DNA from: Ignavibacteriales bacterium
GTDB taxonomy: Bacteria > Bacteroidota > Ignavibacteria > UBA10030
Direction: 5' to 3'
NCBI GenBank assembly: GCA_016218005.1
Contig: JACRFF010000015.1
Span: forward strand, 1 to 10,584
DNA length: 10,584 nucleotides
The position numbers and the translations under genes were made by a program. Below the pieces are notes generated by a model, which saw only the letters and a program-made list of their open reading frames with translations, was not told the DNA's origin and did not search any database. The first letter of the stretch is position 1. Each line of letters begins with the position of its first letter. Of the stretch, positions 1-6,761 are shown piece by piece.

Positions 1-1
1 A

Positions 2-22
2 CGAGTGCTGACCACTCCGTAG
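2..22 (+). CDS. Possible 3' end of an upstream gene (last codons only)
   Basis: Read from base 2, the window opens with six sense codons (Arg-Val-Leu-Thr-Thr-Pro) and a TAG stop at 20-22. A second option is a TGA at 9-11 in another frame. NtrC-type regulators very often follow the gene for their sensor histidine kinase, so this could be the tail of such a kinase, but six codons cannot identify a protein. The assignment is inference from gene order only. Confidence 0.2.
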   Translation, partial: RVLTTP

Positions 23-40
23 CGGGGAACTTTTCCCACC

Positions 41-1408
41 ATGGCTTCCCGTCATCACATCCTCGTAGTCGACGACGAGGAAGCAATCACCTACCTTCTT
101 AAAACCGAGCTTGACGACATTCCGGAGTTTGCCACCTCGGTAGCGAACAGCGTTGCCGAGGCGATGACTCTGCTTCAAGGACAGCTCTACGACCTCGTTC
201 TGTTAGACATCAAGATGCCCCGCGTATCAGGCATTGAGTTCCTGCGTCATATCAAGGAGCAAGTGCCGACGACGCAAGTTATTATGCTCACCAGCATGAC
301 CGACATCCGAACGGCAATTGAAACCACCAAGCTCGGCGCCTATGATTTTATCGGCAAGCCGTACGACACCCAACAATTGATTGCAGCCATTTGGCGAGCC
401 ATCGAGCATCGACAGCTCTTGATCGCAAGAGAAGCATTTCAGTTTTATCAACCATCGGCGATTATTGGCTCCGGCAAAACAATTCGTGAGTTGATCGAAA
501 AGGCCAAAAAGTTTGCCGCCAGTGAATCCTTTGTGCTTATTCATGGGGCGAGCGGGACAGGCAAGGAACTCTTTGCGCAACTCATCCACCGGCACAGCCC
601 TCGCAAGGAGCAGCCGTTCATTGCGGTAAATTGTGCCGCTATGCCAGATCAACTTCTCGAGAGCGAACTGTTCGGACACGAGAAGGGTTCGTTTACAAGC
701 GCCATCAAAACGAAACAAGGTTTGGTGGAGGTGGCGAACGGCGGCACGCTTTTCCTTGATGAAGTGGGCGATATCTCAACAACCACGCAACCGAAACTCC
801 TGCGTTTTCTGGAAACGGGAGAATTTCGGCGCGTCGGCGGAACAAGCACGCGGAAAGTAGACGTGCGTATCGTCTCTGCCACCAACAAGAACCTTGAGAA
901 TGAAGTCAAGGCCGGCCGATTCCGCGAGGACTTGCTGTATCGTCTCAACGTTGTCAGTCTAAAACTACCGCCGTTGAAAGATCGGAAGGAAGATATTGCC
1001 GACCTCGTCAATCATTTTCTTGCGCGGAAGTCGAAACTTAAGCGCCTGAGTCCGCAAGCGCTCCAAGATTTGAAATCGTATGATTGGCCGGGCAACGTTC
1101 GTGAACTCGAACACGTGATTGAGGGGGCCATCGCTTTGTCGCACGGCGATGTGATCGAACCAAAAGATTTATGGATCAACGCATCTCCCGAAACCAAATC
1201 AACCGGCACACGCCCTGCAGACCTTTCCAAAGATGCCGTCGTTCCGTTGAAGGAAATGGAGCGCATTATGATTGAGCGTGGACTCAAGCGGTTCAACTAT
1301 AACCGAGCAAAAACGGCGTCGGCGTTGGGCATCACCACCAAAGCGCTCTACCTCAAGATCAGGCGTTACAAGATCAAAGTTCCCATCTTGAAACTCGAGG
1401 AAGACTGA
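41..1408 (+). CDS. NtrC-family sigma-54-dependent response regulator
   Basis: This is a cytoplasmic two-component transcription activator of 455 aa, the usual size for the family. The receiver domain (about 6-120) has the acidic pocket D11/D12, the phospho-acceptor D56 in LLDIKMP, T84 and K106 in GKPYD. The AAA+ domain (about 141-370) has Walker A GASGTGKE (169-176), Walker B GGTLFLDE (234-241), an arginine-finger region FREDLLYRLNV (294-304) and the sensor-II motif WPGNVREL (349-356). A Fis-type helix-turn-helix lies at about 408-445. Family members use ATP hydrolysis to remodel sigma-54 RNA polymerase after phosphorylation by a partner kinase. The sigma-54-contacting loop reads GSFTSA (216-221) instead of the usual GAFTGA, and Walker A has Ala where Glu is common. 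The ATG at 41 gives a full receiver domain. The only ribosome-site candidate is a weak GGGGA at 24-28, about 12 bases upstream and inside a small GGGAA/TTCCC dyad (25-37). The target genes are not evident here. Confidence 0.95.
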   Translation: MASRHHILVVDDEEAITYLLKTELDDIPEFATSVANSVAEAMTLLQGQLYDLVLLDIKMPRVSGIEFLRHIKEQVPTTQVIMLTSMTDIRTAIETTKLGAYDFIGKPYDTQQLIAAIWRAIEHRQLLIAREAFQFYQPSAIIGSGKTIRELIEKAKKFAASESFVLIHGASGTGKELFAQLIHRHSPRKEQPFIAVNCAAMPDQLLESELFGHEKGSFTSAIKTKQGLVEVANGGTLFLDEVGDISTTTQPKLLRFLETGEFRRVGGTSTRKVDVRIVSATNKNLENEVKAGRFREDLLYRLNVVSLKLPPLKDRKEDIADLVNHFLARKSKLKRLSPQALQDLKSYDWPGNVRELEHVIEGAIALSHGDVIEPKDLWINASPETKSTGTRPADLSKDAVVPLKEMERIMIERGLKRFNYNRAKTASALGITTKALYLKIRRYKIKVPILKLEED

Positions 1409-1463
1409 AAAAGTTTCTTCGCGGTCACGCAACTTTTTTCTTCGACTTCAGTATACACTTGGT

Positions 1464-1484
1464 GAGAACACAACCCACGTTCTC
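1464..1484 (+). other. Perfect 6-bp inverted repeat in the intergenic region
   Basis: GAGAAC (1464-1469) and GTTCTC (1479-1484) are exact reverse complements separated by nine bases. A T-G wobble at 1463/1485 could extend the stem. The repeat lies 55 bases after the stop of the response regulator and 16 bases before the larger hairpin at 1501. It could be the first stem of a structured transcript or a protein-binding dyad. A weak -10-like TATACA sits at 1452-1457, but no convincing -35 box stands before it. The function is unknown. Confidence 0.4.
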
Positions 1485-1500
1485 GTATCTCCTTCTTGTG

Positions 1501-1557
1501 GAGCCAGCAATCGGTTGCTCGTGGTGGGGTCAGCCGAAAACCTGGCTCTTCTTTTTT
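1501..1557 (+). terminator. Two-tier hairpin with U-run, probable Rho-independent terminator
   Basis: The outer stem pairs GAGCCAG (1501-1507) with CTGGCTC (1542-1548), and a G-U pair can be added at the base. After a small internal loop, an inner stem pairs TCGGTTG (1511-1517) with CAGCCGA (1531-1537), containing one G-U pair. A 13-base loop closes it. The stem is followed at once by a T-rich run (1549-1557) with six consecutive T. Hairpin plus U-run on the + strand is the classical intrinsic terminator pattern. Its place, about 90 bases after the regulator stop and before the next promoter candidate, fits ending the regulator transcript. A competing small hairpin, AGCAA/TTGCT (1506-1519), overlaps the outer stem. 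Because the hairpin is larger than needed, it could instead act as an attenuator in a leader for the downstream operon. Confidence 0.6.
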
Positions 1558-1573
1558 CCTGCCCGCTGCCACC

Positions 1574-1604
1574 TTGACTTTCCATCGATATTTGGGTAAG
1601 TTTT
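1574..1604 (+). promoter_or_regulatory. Candidate promoter for the downstream gene cluster
   Basis: TTGACT at 1574-1579 matches five of six bases of a sigma-70 -35 box. TAAGTT at 1597-1602, 17 bases downstream, is a poor -10 box. The same stretch, TAAGTTTT (1597-1604), matches seven of eight bases of the Bacteroidota -7 element TAnnTTTG, with a TTG about 20 bases upstream. Other seven-of-eight matches exist nearby (1587-1594 and 1609-1616), so the exact site is uncertain. The position, after the terminator and about 60 bases before the acyl-CoA dehydrogenase start, is what one expects for the operon promoter. Confidence 0.35.
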
Positions 1605-1606
1605 CG

Positions 1607-1637
1607 CACAATTTTGTGAGTTTCTTCCGTCCGGAAG
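1607..1637 (+). promoter_or_regulatory. Two short dyads between promoter candidate and start codon
   Basis: CACAA/TTGTG (1607-1618, two-base spacer) and CTTCCG/CGGAAG (1624-1637, two-base spacer) are perfect inverted repeats placed in tandem between the candidate promoter and the ribosome site. Such dyads can be operators for homodimeric repressors or stems in the leader RNA. Neither matches an operator that I can name with confidence, so the role is inference from position and symmetry. Confidence 0.3.
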
Positions 1638-1653
1638 CGAATCGAACCCCCCG

Positions 1654-1658
1654 AAGGA
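1654..1658 (+). promoter_or_regulatory. Shine-Dalgarno site of the first acyl-CoA dehydrogenase
   Basis: AAGGA lies seven bases before the ATG at 1666, a near-ideal spacing, and fixes this start. A two-codon frame (ATG TCC TAA, 1658-1666) begins inside the site and ends on the start codon as TAATG. This is probably chance. Confidence 0.6.
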
Positions 1659-1665
1659 TGTCCTA

Positions 1666-2835
1666 ATGCCCCGTTTTCAAGGCGTTGACTACTATAATTT
1701 GAATGAACTCCTTGGCCAGGAAGAAAAACTGGCTCGTGATGCCGTGCGCGCCTTTGTAGAAGAGAACGTTCTGCCCATTATCGAAAAGCACTACCGTGCG
1801 GGGACATTCCCCATGGATTTGGTACCCAAGATGGCAGAGCTTGGACTTTTTGGGCCGACTCTTCCCGCCAAGTACGGTTGCGCTGAAATGAACAACGTCT
1901 CATACGGATTGTTGATGCAGGAATTGGAGCGGGGCGATAGCGGGGTGCGGAGTTTTGCGTCGGTGCAAAGCGGGTTGGTGATGTATCCGATCTACGCCTT
2001 TGGATCGGAGGAACACAAAGAGCGGTGGCTGCCGCTTTTGGCGTCCGGCAAAGCCGTTGGTTGTTTCGGATTAACGGAGCCGGACTATGGATCGAATCCC
2101 GGCGGTATGATTACGCGCGCCGAACGCAAGGACGGCGGCTTCGTCCTTAACGGCGCAAAGATGTGGATCACCAACGGCACGCTCGCGGATGTGGCGGTGG
2201 TGTGGGCGAAACTCGATGGCGAGATTCGCGGTTTTCTTGTGGAGAAAGGGTCGAAAGGGTTCACCGCGCCAGAGATGCACGGAAAGCACTCATTGCGTGC
2301 TTCAGTAACGTCGGAGTTGGTGTTCCAAGATTGCTGGATACCGGAATCGAATCTCTTGCCAACATCGGGCGGACTCAAATCGCCGCTGATGTGTCTCTCT
2401 CAGGCGCGGTACGGCATTGCGTGGGGCGCGGTGGGGTCTGCCATGGCATGCTACGATGCGGCGTTGAACTATGCGAAATCCCGTATTCAGTTCGGCAAGC
2501 CGATCGCCGCCTTCCAACTGACGCAGGAAAAATTGGTGCACATGCTTTCTGAAATTACCAAGGCGCAATTGATGTGCCTGCAATTAGGCAGATTGAAAGA
2601 CCAGAACAAGGCGAAGTTCACCCAAATCTCATTGGCGAAGCGCAACAACGTGTATCACGCGTTGGAAATTGCGCGCATGGCACGAGAGATTTTGGGAGCC
2701 AACGGCATTCTCGATGAATATCCGGTGATGCGGCACGCGAACAATCTAGAGAGTGTGAAGACGTACGAAGGAACGCACGAGATGCACACGCTGATCGTCG
2801 GCGAGGATATTACGGGAATTGCAGCGTTTGAATAA
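1666..2835 (+). CDS. gcdH: Acyl-CoA dehydrogenase, glutaryl-CoA dehydrogenase type
   Basis: This FAD enzyme of 389 aa is predicted to oxidise and decarboxylate glutaryl-CoA to crotonyl-CoA in lysine/tryptophan or dicarboxylate breakdown, passing electrons to electron-transfer flavoprotein. The sequence closely tracks glutaryl-CoA dehydrogenases. The hallmark [11 protein letters not shown] region (86-96) contains E88 and R95, equivalent to the pair that holds the substrate's distal carboxylate in the human enzyme. It is followed by SVQS (99-102) and by [11 protein letters not shown] (133-143), WITN (167-170), SLRAS (209-213), ARYGIAWG (247-254) and QFGKPI (275-280). E368 in TYEGTH (366-371) is the catalytic base, and the Tyr before it is the residue usual in decarboxylating members. 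Length and both ends are complete, and there is no signal peptide. It opens the likely operon, with guaB following after 14 bases. A related straight-chain or other acyl-CoA substrate cannot be fully excluded. Confidence 0.9.
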   Translation: MPRFQGVDYYNLNELLGQEEKLARDAVRAFVEENVLPIIEKHYRAGTFPMDLVPKMAELGLFGPTLPAKYGCAEMNNVSYGLLMQELERGDSGVRSFASVQSGLVMYPIYAFGSEEHKERWLPLLASGKAVGCFGLTEPDYGSNPGGMITRAERKDGGFVLNGAKMWITNGTLADVAVVWAKLDGEIRGFLVEKGSKGFTAPEMHGKHSLRASVTSELVFQDCWIPESNLLPTSGGLKSPLMCLSQARYGIAWGAVGSAMACYDAALNYAKSRIQFGKPIAAFQLTQEKLVHMLSEITKAQLMCLQLGRLKDQNKAKFTQISLAKRNNVYHALEIARMAREILGANGILDEYPVMRHANNLESVKTYEGTHEMHTLIVGEDITGIAAFE

Positions 2836-2849
2836 CGCATGAGATCGGG

Positions 2850-4310
2850 ATGGCAAAGAACAAAATTCTTGGCGAAGCAGTAACCTACGATGACGTGCTC
2901 TTAGTGCCGGCGGCTTCGTCGGTGCTGCCGCGCGAAGCCGACGTGCGCACGAAGTTGACGCGCAACATTACGATGGATATTCCGCTGCTGAGTGCGGCGA
3001 TGGATACGGTGACCGAGGCCGACATGGCTATTGCTATGGCGCGTGAAGGGGGCATCGGCATTCTGCATAAGAACATGACCATCGCGCGTCAGGCGGAGGA
3101 AGTCGACCGCGTCAAGCGTTCGGAGAGCGGCATGATCCAAAAGCCCATTACGCTTGCGCCGCACCAAACTGTCCGCGAAGCGTTGGAGGTGATGAAGAAA
3201 TACAGCATCTCCGGCATTCCCATTGTCGAGCACGAGCAACTTGTCGGCATCCTCACCAACCGGGACCTGCGATTCGAGCCGAATCTTGATGCGCGCGTGT
3301 CGACGGTTATGACAAGCGAGAAACTTGTTACCGCATCGGTCGGAACGACGCTGGAAGAAGCCGAAAAGATTTTGCAGAAGCACCGCATCGAAAAACTTCC
3401 GGTGGTGGATAAGAACGGCAAGCTGAAGGGCTTGATCACCTTCAAAGATATTCAAAAGAAGAAACGTCATCCCAACGCGTGCAAAGACGAACACGGTCGC
3501 CTTCGCGTGGGCGCGGCAGTTGGTGTTACGGCGGATACGATGGAGCGTGTCCATGAATTGGTTGCTGCCGGTGCGGATATCGTGGTGATCGATACGGCAC
3601 ACGGGCACTCGCGCGGTGTCATCGACATGGTGCGGCGTGTCCGCAAACGCTTTAGCGTTGATCTCATCGCCGGCAATGTCGGCACGACCGAAGGGACGCG
3701 CGAACTCATTCGTGCCGGCGTCGATGGAATTAAGGTCGGCATCGGTCCGGGTTCCATCTGCACCACGCGCATTGTGGCGGGCGTGGGCGTTCCGCAAGTG
3801 CACGCCATCATGGAGTGCGTGAAAGCGGCGTCGAAAGCCCGCGTTCCCATCATTGCGGATGGGGGCATCAAACACACGGGTGATATCGCGAAAGCCATTG
3901 CGGCCGGCGCCGATGCCGTGATGATCGGAGGATTGTTCGCCGGTGTTGACGAAAGCCCCGGCGAAAAAGTTCTTTACGAAGGACGCAGTTTCAAAATCTA
4001 CCGAGGCATGGGTTCCATCGAAGCGATGAAGTCGGGAAGCAGAGACCGCTACTTTCAAGATGTCGAAGACGATATTCCCAAACTCGTGCCGGAAGGAATC
4101 GAAGGCCGCGTGCCGTTCAAGGGCCAGCTGAGCGATATCATCTACCAAATGGTAGGCGGACTGCGGGCGGCGATGGGATACTGCGGCTGCCGGACGATTG
4201 CCGAGATGAAAAAGAACGCGCGGTTTGTTCGCATGACGGAAGCCGGACTGCGTGAAAGCCATCCGCACGACATTGCCATCACGAAAGAAGCACCGAATTA
4301 TCACCTCTAG
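2850..4310 (+). CDS. guaB: Inosine-5'-monophosphate dehydrogenase
   Basis: The enzyme oxidises IMP to XMP with NAD+, the committed step of guanine nucleotide synthesis, in the cytoplasm as a tetramer. The 486 aa match the usual bacterial length. The N-terminal half-barrel carries LTYDDVLL-like [10 protein letters not shown] (11-20) and AAMDTVTE (49-56). Two CBS domains (about 93-203) are intact and may sense purine nucleotides. The catalytic barrel has DTAHGHS (248-254), GNVGT (275-279), the potassium and active-site loop GPGSICTTR with nucleophile C304, ADGGIK (336-341), and the mobile-flap Arg-Tyr pair R400-Y401 in [15 protein letters not shown] lies at 415-422. The start has only a weak purine-rich GAGATCGGG just upstream, so translation is probably coupled to the preceding gene. 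The distant purine gene purD lies in the same run of genes. Confidence 0.98.
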   Translation: MAKNKILGEAVTYDDVLLVPAASSVLPREADVRTKLTRNITMDIPLLSAAMDTVTEADMAIAMAREGGIGILHKNMTIARQAEEVDRVKRSESGMIQKPITLAPHQTVREALEVMKKYSISGIPIVEHEQLVGILTNRDLRFEPNLDARVSTVMTSEKLVTASVGTTLEEAEKILQKHRIEKLPVVDKNGKLKGLITFKDIQKKKRHPNACKDEHGRLRVGAAVGVTADTMERVHELVAAGADIVVIDTAHGHSRGVIDMVRRVRKRFSVDLIAGNVGTTEGTRELIRAGVDGIKVGIGPGSICTTRIVAGVGVPQVHAIMECVKAASKARVPIIADGGIKHTGDIAKAIAAGADAVMIGGLFAGVDESPGEKVLYEGRSFKIYRGMGSIEAMKSGSRDRYFQDVEDDIPKLVPEGIEGRVPFKGQLSDIIYQMVGGLRAAMGYCGCRTIAEMKKNARFVRMTEAGLRESHPHDIAITKEAPNYHL

Positions 4311-4314
4311 CCGC

Positions 4315-5454
4315 ATGACTGCCAACCCGCTTCCCGTCTCGCCTTCGGCTCGCCGAGGCGGACGCAGCCCGCTTCGCCCGCGAAGCGAGGCGAGCCGACT
4401 GGCTGCACTTCGGCACTCGCTCTCACGTCTCAAACTCGACGCGCTTTTCATTACGCACCTTCCTCACATCCGATGGCTGACGGGATTCACCGGCTCCAAC
4501 GCCGTTGTGCTCGTTTCTTCCCGCAAGCAATGGCTGCTCACGGATGGCCGCTACAAAACGCAAGCTCCGAACGAGGTTGAGGGGTTCGAGATTCTTACGG
4601 CATCCAAATCTTTGTTTGCGCTCGCGGCAGAAAAAAAATTGCTTCGACCCCGCACGCGGGTTGGAATTCCTGCCGGGCATCTTACGCTTGCGGTGTATCA
4701 CAACGTGCGCCGGCTTTTTTCTTCTATGAGATTGGTTGACACGGTGAACGTTGTTGAACCGCTCGTGGCGGTGAAGGAAGAATTTGAAATCGTTTTGATT
4801 CGCAAGGCGGTGGAAATAACAGACGCCGTCTTCACGCGCATTCTTCGGCTGATCAAACCGGGAATTCGTGAGCTTGATATCGCGGCGGAGATTTCGTATT
4901 TGCACCGAACAGCCGGTTCGGATGGAGATGCGTTTGAACCTCTTGTCGCTTCCGGTGAACGCGGAGCGCTTCCCCACGCTCGCGCATCGGAACGCAAGCT
5001 GCGGCGCGGCGATTTGGTGACGCTCGACTTCGGCTGTCGGTTCCGAGGTTATTGCAGCGACCTGACGCGCACAGTTGCCGTTGGAACGGTGAGTCGGGAG
5101 AAAAAAAAGATATATTCAACCGTGCTGGAAGCGCAACTGCTTGCCATCGAGCGTGCCGCCGAAGGAGTGCACGGAAAAACCCTGGACCGCATTGCGCGCA
5201 ATCACATCCGCAAGCGCGGCTATGGCCGGTACTTTAATCACTCGCTGGGGCACGGCGTCGGATTGGAGATTCACGAGCCGCTGCGTCTGTCGGCGCTCAG
5301 CAAGGATGTTCTTCAAACCAGAAATGTGGCGACGATTGAACCGGGAATTTACGTGCCGAATGTCTGCGGAGTCCGCCTTGAGGATGACATCGTCATCCGC
5401 GGCAAAGGTTGTGAGGTCTTGAATCGTTCAACGAAGGAATTATTGACGCTATGA
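4315..5454 (+). CDS. pepP: Xaa-Pro aminopeptidase-like M24 metallopeptidase
   Basis: This is a cytoplasmic dinuclear-metal peptidase that removes N-terminal residues before proline. The creatinase-like N-domain contains a TGFTGSNA motif. The pita-bread catalytic domain shows the five metal ligands, numbered from the chosen start: D238 (TLDFG), D249 (SDLTRT), H313 (LGHGVG), E342 (IEPGIY) and E356 (RLEDD). A substrate-side His is at 221 in PHARAS. I chose the ATG at 4315, four bases after the guaB stop. A GTG at 4252 in the same frame would overlap guaB by 59 bases. Neither has a strong Shine-Dalgarno site, so coupling to guaB is likely. With this start the protein is 379 aa, about 22 residues longer than the roughly 355 aa usual for short bacterial members. 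The extra Ser/Arg/Pro-rich residues are encoded by the palindromic block at 4338-4406. A prolidase (PepQ-like) activity is the main alternative. Confidence 0.9.
   Translation: MTANPLPVSPSARRGGRSPLRPRSEASRLAALRHSLSRLKLDALFITHLPHIRWLTGFTGSNAVVLVSSRKQWLLTDGRYKTQAPNEVEGFEILTASKSLFALAAEKKLLRPRTRVGIPAGHLTLAVYHNVRRLFSSMRLVDTVNVVEPLVAVKEEFEIVLIRKAVEITDAVFTRILRLIKPGIRELDIAAEISYLHRTAGSDGDAFEPLVASGERGALPHARASERKLRRGDLVTLDFGCRFRGYCSDLTRTVAVGTVSREKKKIYSTVLEAQLLAIERAAEGVHGKTLDRIARNHIRKRGYGRYFNHSLGHGVGLEIHEPLRLSALSKDVLQTRNVATIEPGIYVPNVCGVRLEDDIVIRGKGCEVLNRSTKELLTL
4338..4406 (+). repeat. GC-rich multiply palindromic (REP-like) block
   Basis: Several exact inverted repeats are nested here. A left hairpin pairs CGCCT (4340-4344) plus CGGC (4346-4349) with GCCG (4352-4355) plus AGGCG (4356-4360), leaving one bulged T. 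A right hairpin pairs CGCTTCGC (4370-4377) with GCGAAGCG (4380-4387). The long-range arms TCGGCTCGCC (4345-4354) and GGCGAGCCGA (4389-4398) are also perfectly complementary, as are GCAGCC (4364-4369) and GGCTGC (4401-4406). The block resembles REP/BIME or Rickettsia-type palindromic elements that sit at gene borders or within reading frames. It falls between the guaB stop and the conserved start of the aminopeptidase domain and keeps that frame open. Only one copy is visible in this window, so dispersal is not shown. Confidence 0.6.
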
Positions 5455-6761
5455 CGGATGGTTTCAGAAAAGTGTTGATGATTGCGTACTACTTTCCGCC
5501 GCTCGGGCTGAGCGGCGTTCAGCGCACCGTGAAGTTTGCAAAATATCTTCTCAAGTACGGATGGAAGCCCACCGTTCTCACCGTCGTGCCCAAAGGGTAT
5601 TATGCCTACGACGAATCATTATTGAAAGAGGCGGAAGACGCGGGCATTCAGATTGTGCGAACGAACTCGCTCGACGCCAACAAGCTCTTCAAGAAGAAAG
5701 TCATTAAAACTCCGTCCGAGCGTACGCGAAAAGTGCTGCGCTATTGCAGCGACCTCGTCTTTATTCCCGACAACAAGATCGGCTGGAAACGAAACGCTCT
5801 CCGCAAAGGGGCAGAATTACTCGCCGGCGAATCGTTTGATATCATCTATGCGACCGCGCCGCCGCAAACGGACTTTCTCATCGGCCTCGGACTCAAGAAA
5901 AAATTTGGCTTGCCGCTTGTTGTCGACTATCGGGATTCGTGGCTGGAATACCCGTTCAAGTATTTCCCGACGCCGTTGCACAAGTGGTTGAACAAGCGCC
6001 TCGAGCGCAAGGTGTTGAAATCCGCCGACCGTATCGTGGTCGCGCATCGGCGAATCAAGGAGACCATTCTCAAAACACATCGACACTTGACGTATCACGA
6101 TGTTGCCATTATTCCGCACGGCTATGACGCTGAAGATATTCCGGCGCGCTTCGAAAGAAGCGGCTCGGCAAAAAAAATGGTGGTCGCTCACGCCGGCACG
6201 TTCTATGGCGGCCGGACGCCGAAGGTTCTGCTGACCGCGTTTGCCAATCTTCTCAAACACGATGAACAATGGCGAGAAAGGATTGAATTCGTTCTCATCG
6301 GCAACAAGCGCAAAGATGAAACGAAATTAGTTGAACATCTCGGCGTTGCGCCGCATGTACGGTTTACCGGATACTTGGAACACGGCGCGTGCGTTCGAGA
6401 ATTGATGGCAGCCGACGTACTCTGGTATGCTCTCGACCACGATATTCTTTCGCCCGGAAAGCTGTACGAATACTTCGGAACGCGCAAACCAATTCTCGCT
6501 TCGATCGTGGAGGGATATACGCAGCAGTTGATCAAAGAATCCGGTGCAGCGCGCGTGGTGCCGATCCACGATGTAGCGGCGCACGAGGCGGCATTGAAAG
6601 AACTCTACGCGCAATTCGTGCAAAAGCAATTGCCAAAGCCATCGCCGGAGTTTGTCGATGGATTTGACCGGCAAAATCTTACAGGCGAGTTAGCGCGGAT
6701 ATTCCAATTTCTGATGGACTATGACAAGGGTACGTTCACGAAAGTGGAGGAGGCCGCGTGA
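5451..6761 (+). CDS. GT4-like family glycosyltransferase
   Basis: The 436-aa protein has a GT-B layout. The N-terminal acceptor-side Rossmann half begins VLMIAYYFPP (8-17), with a conserved GVQR (22-25) and VDYRDSW (158-164). A linker carries IPHGYD (221-226). The C-terminal donor-binding half includes HAGTFYGGRTP (247-257), VLIGN (281-285), VRFTGYL (303-309) and SPGKLYEYFGTRKPILA (334-350), the nucleotide-sugar site typical of retaining GT4-like enzymes. No signal peptide or membrane span is visible, so it should act at the cytoplasmic face of the membrane on a lipid-linked or protein acceptor. Donor and acceptor cannot be read from sequence. The start ATG overlaps the preceding stop as ATGA. 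The epimerase gene nearby could supply an epimerised UDP-sugar donor, which is inference. Family assignment is good, specific function unknown. Confidence 0.85.
   Translation: MTDGFRKVLMIAYYFPPLGLSGVQRTVKFAKYLLKYGWKPTVLTVVPKGYYAYDESLLKEAEDAGIQIVRTNSLDANKLFKKKVIKTPSERTRKVLRYCSDLVFIPDNKIGWKRNALRKGAELLAGESFDIIYATAPPQTDFLIGLGLKKKFGLPLVVDYRDSWLEYPFKYFPTPLHKWLNKRLERKVLKSADRIVVAHRRIKETILKTHRHLTYHDVAIIPHGYDAEDIPARFERSGSAKKMVVAHAGTFYGGRTPKVLLTAFANLLKHDEQWRERIEFVLIGNKRKDETKLVEHLGVAPHVRFTGYLEHGACVRELMAADVLWYALDHDILSPGKLYEYFGTRKPILASIVEGYTQQLIKESGAARVVPIHDVAAHEAALKELYAQFVQKQLPKPSPEFVDGFDRQNLTGELARIFQFLMDYDKGTFTKVEEAA
6746..6753 (+). promoter_or_regulatory. Strong Shine-Dalgarno site deciding the purD GTG start
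   Basis: GGAGGAGG ends four bases before the GTG at 6758. Counted from its first GGAGG, the spacing is seven. It supports the GTG at 6758, which lies inside the GTGA overlap with the glycosyltransferase stop, as the true purD start. Confidence 0.65.

Noticed and set aside
4252..4314. Upstream GTG start extending the aminopeptidase into guaB
   Set aside because: It would overlap guaB by 59 bases and add 21 basic residues with no family counterpart. The ATG at 4315, four bases after the guaB stop, fits better, although neither start has a strong ribosome site.
2901..4451. 516-codon open frame on the minus strand opposite guaB
   Set aside because: It lies antisense to an unmistakable IMP dehydrogenase. 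Its translation is rich in Arg and His with no recognisable domain, as expected for the shadow of a GC-biased gene.
4631..5108. Two runs of eight A in the aminopeptidase gene (4631-4638, 5101-5108), and a third in the glycosyltransferase (6170-6177), as possible programmed slippage sites
   Set aside because: The frames continue unbroken through all three with conserved motifs on both sides, and there is no useful alternative frame. They encode ordinary lysine-rich stretches.
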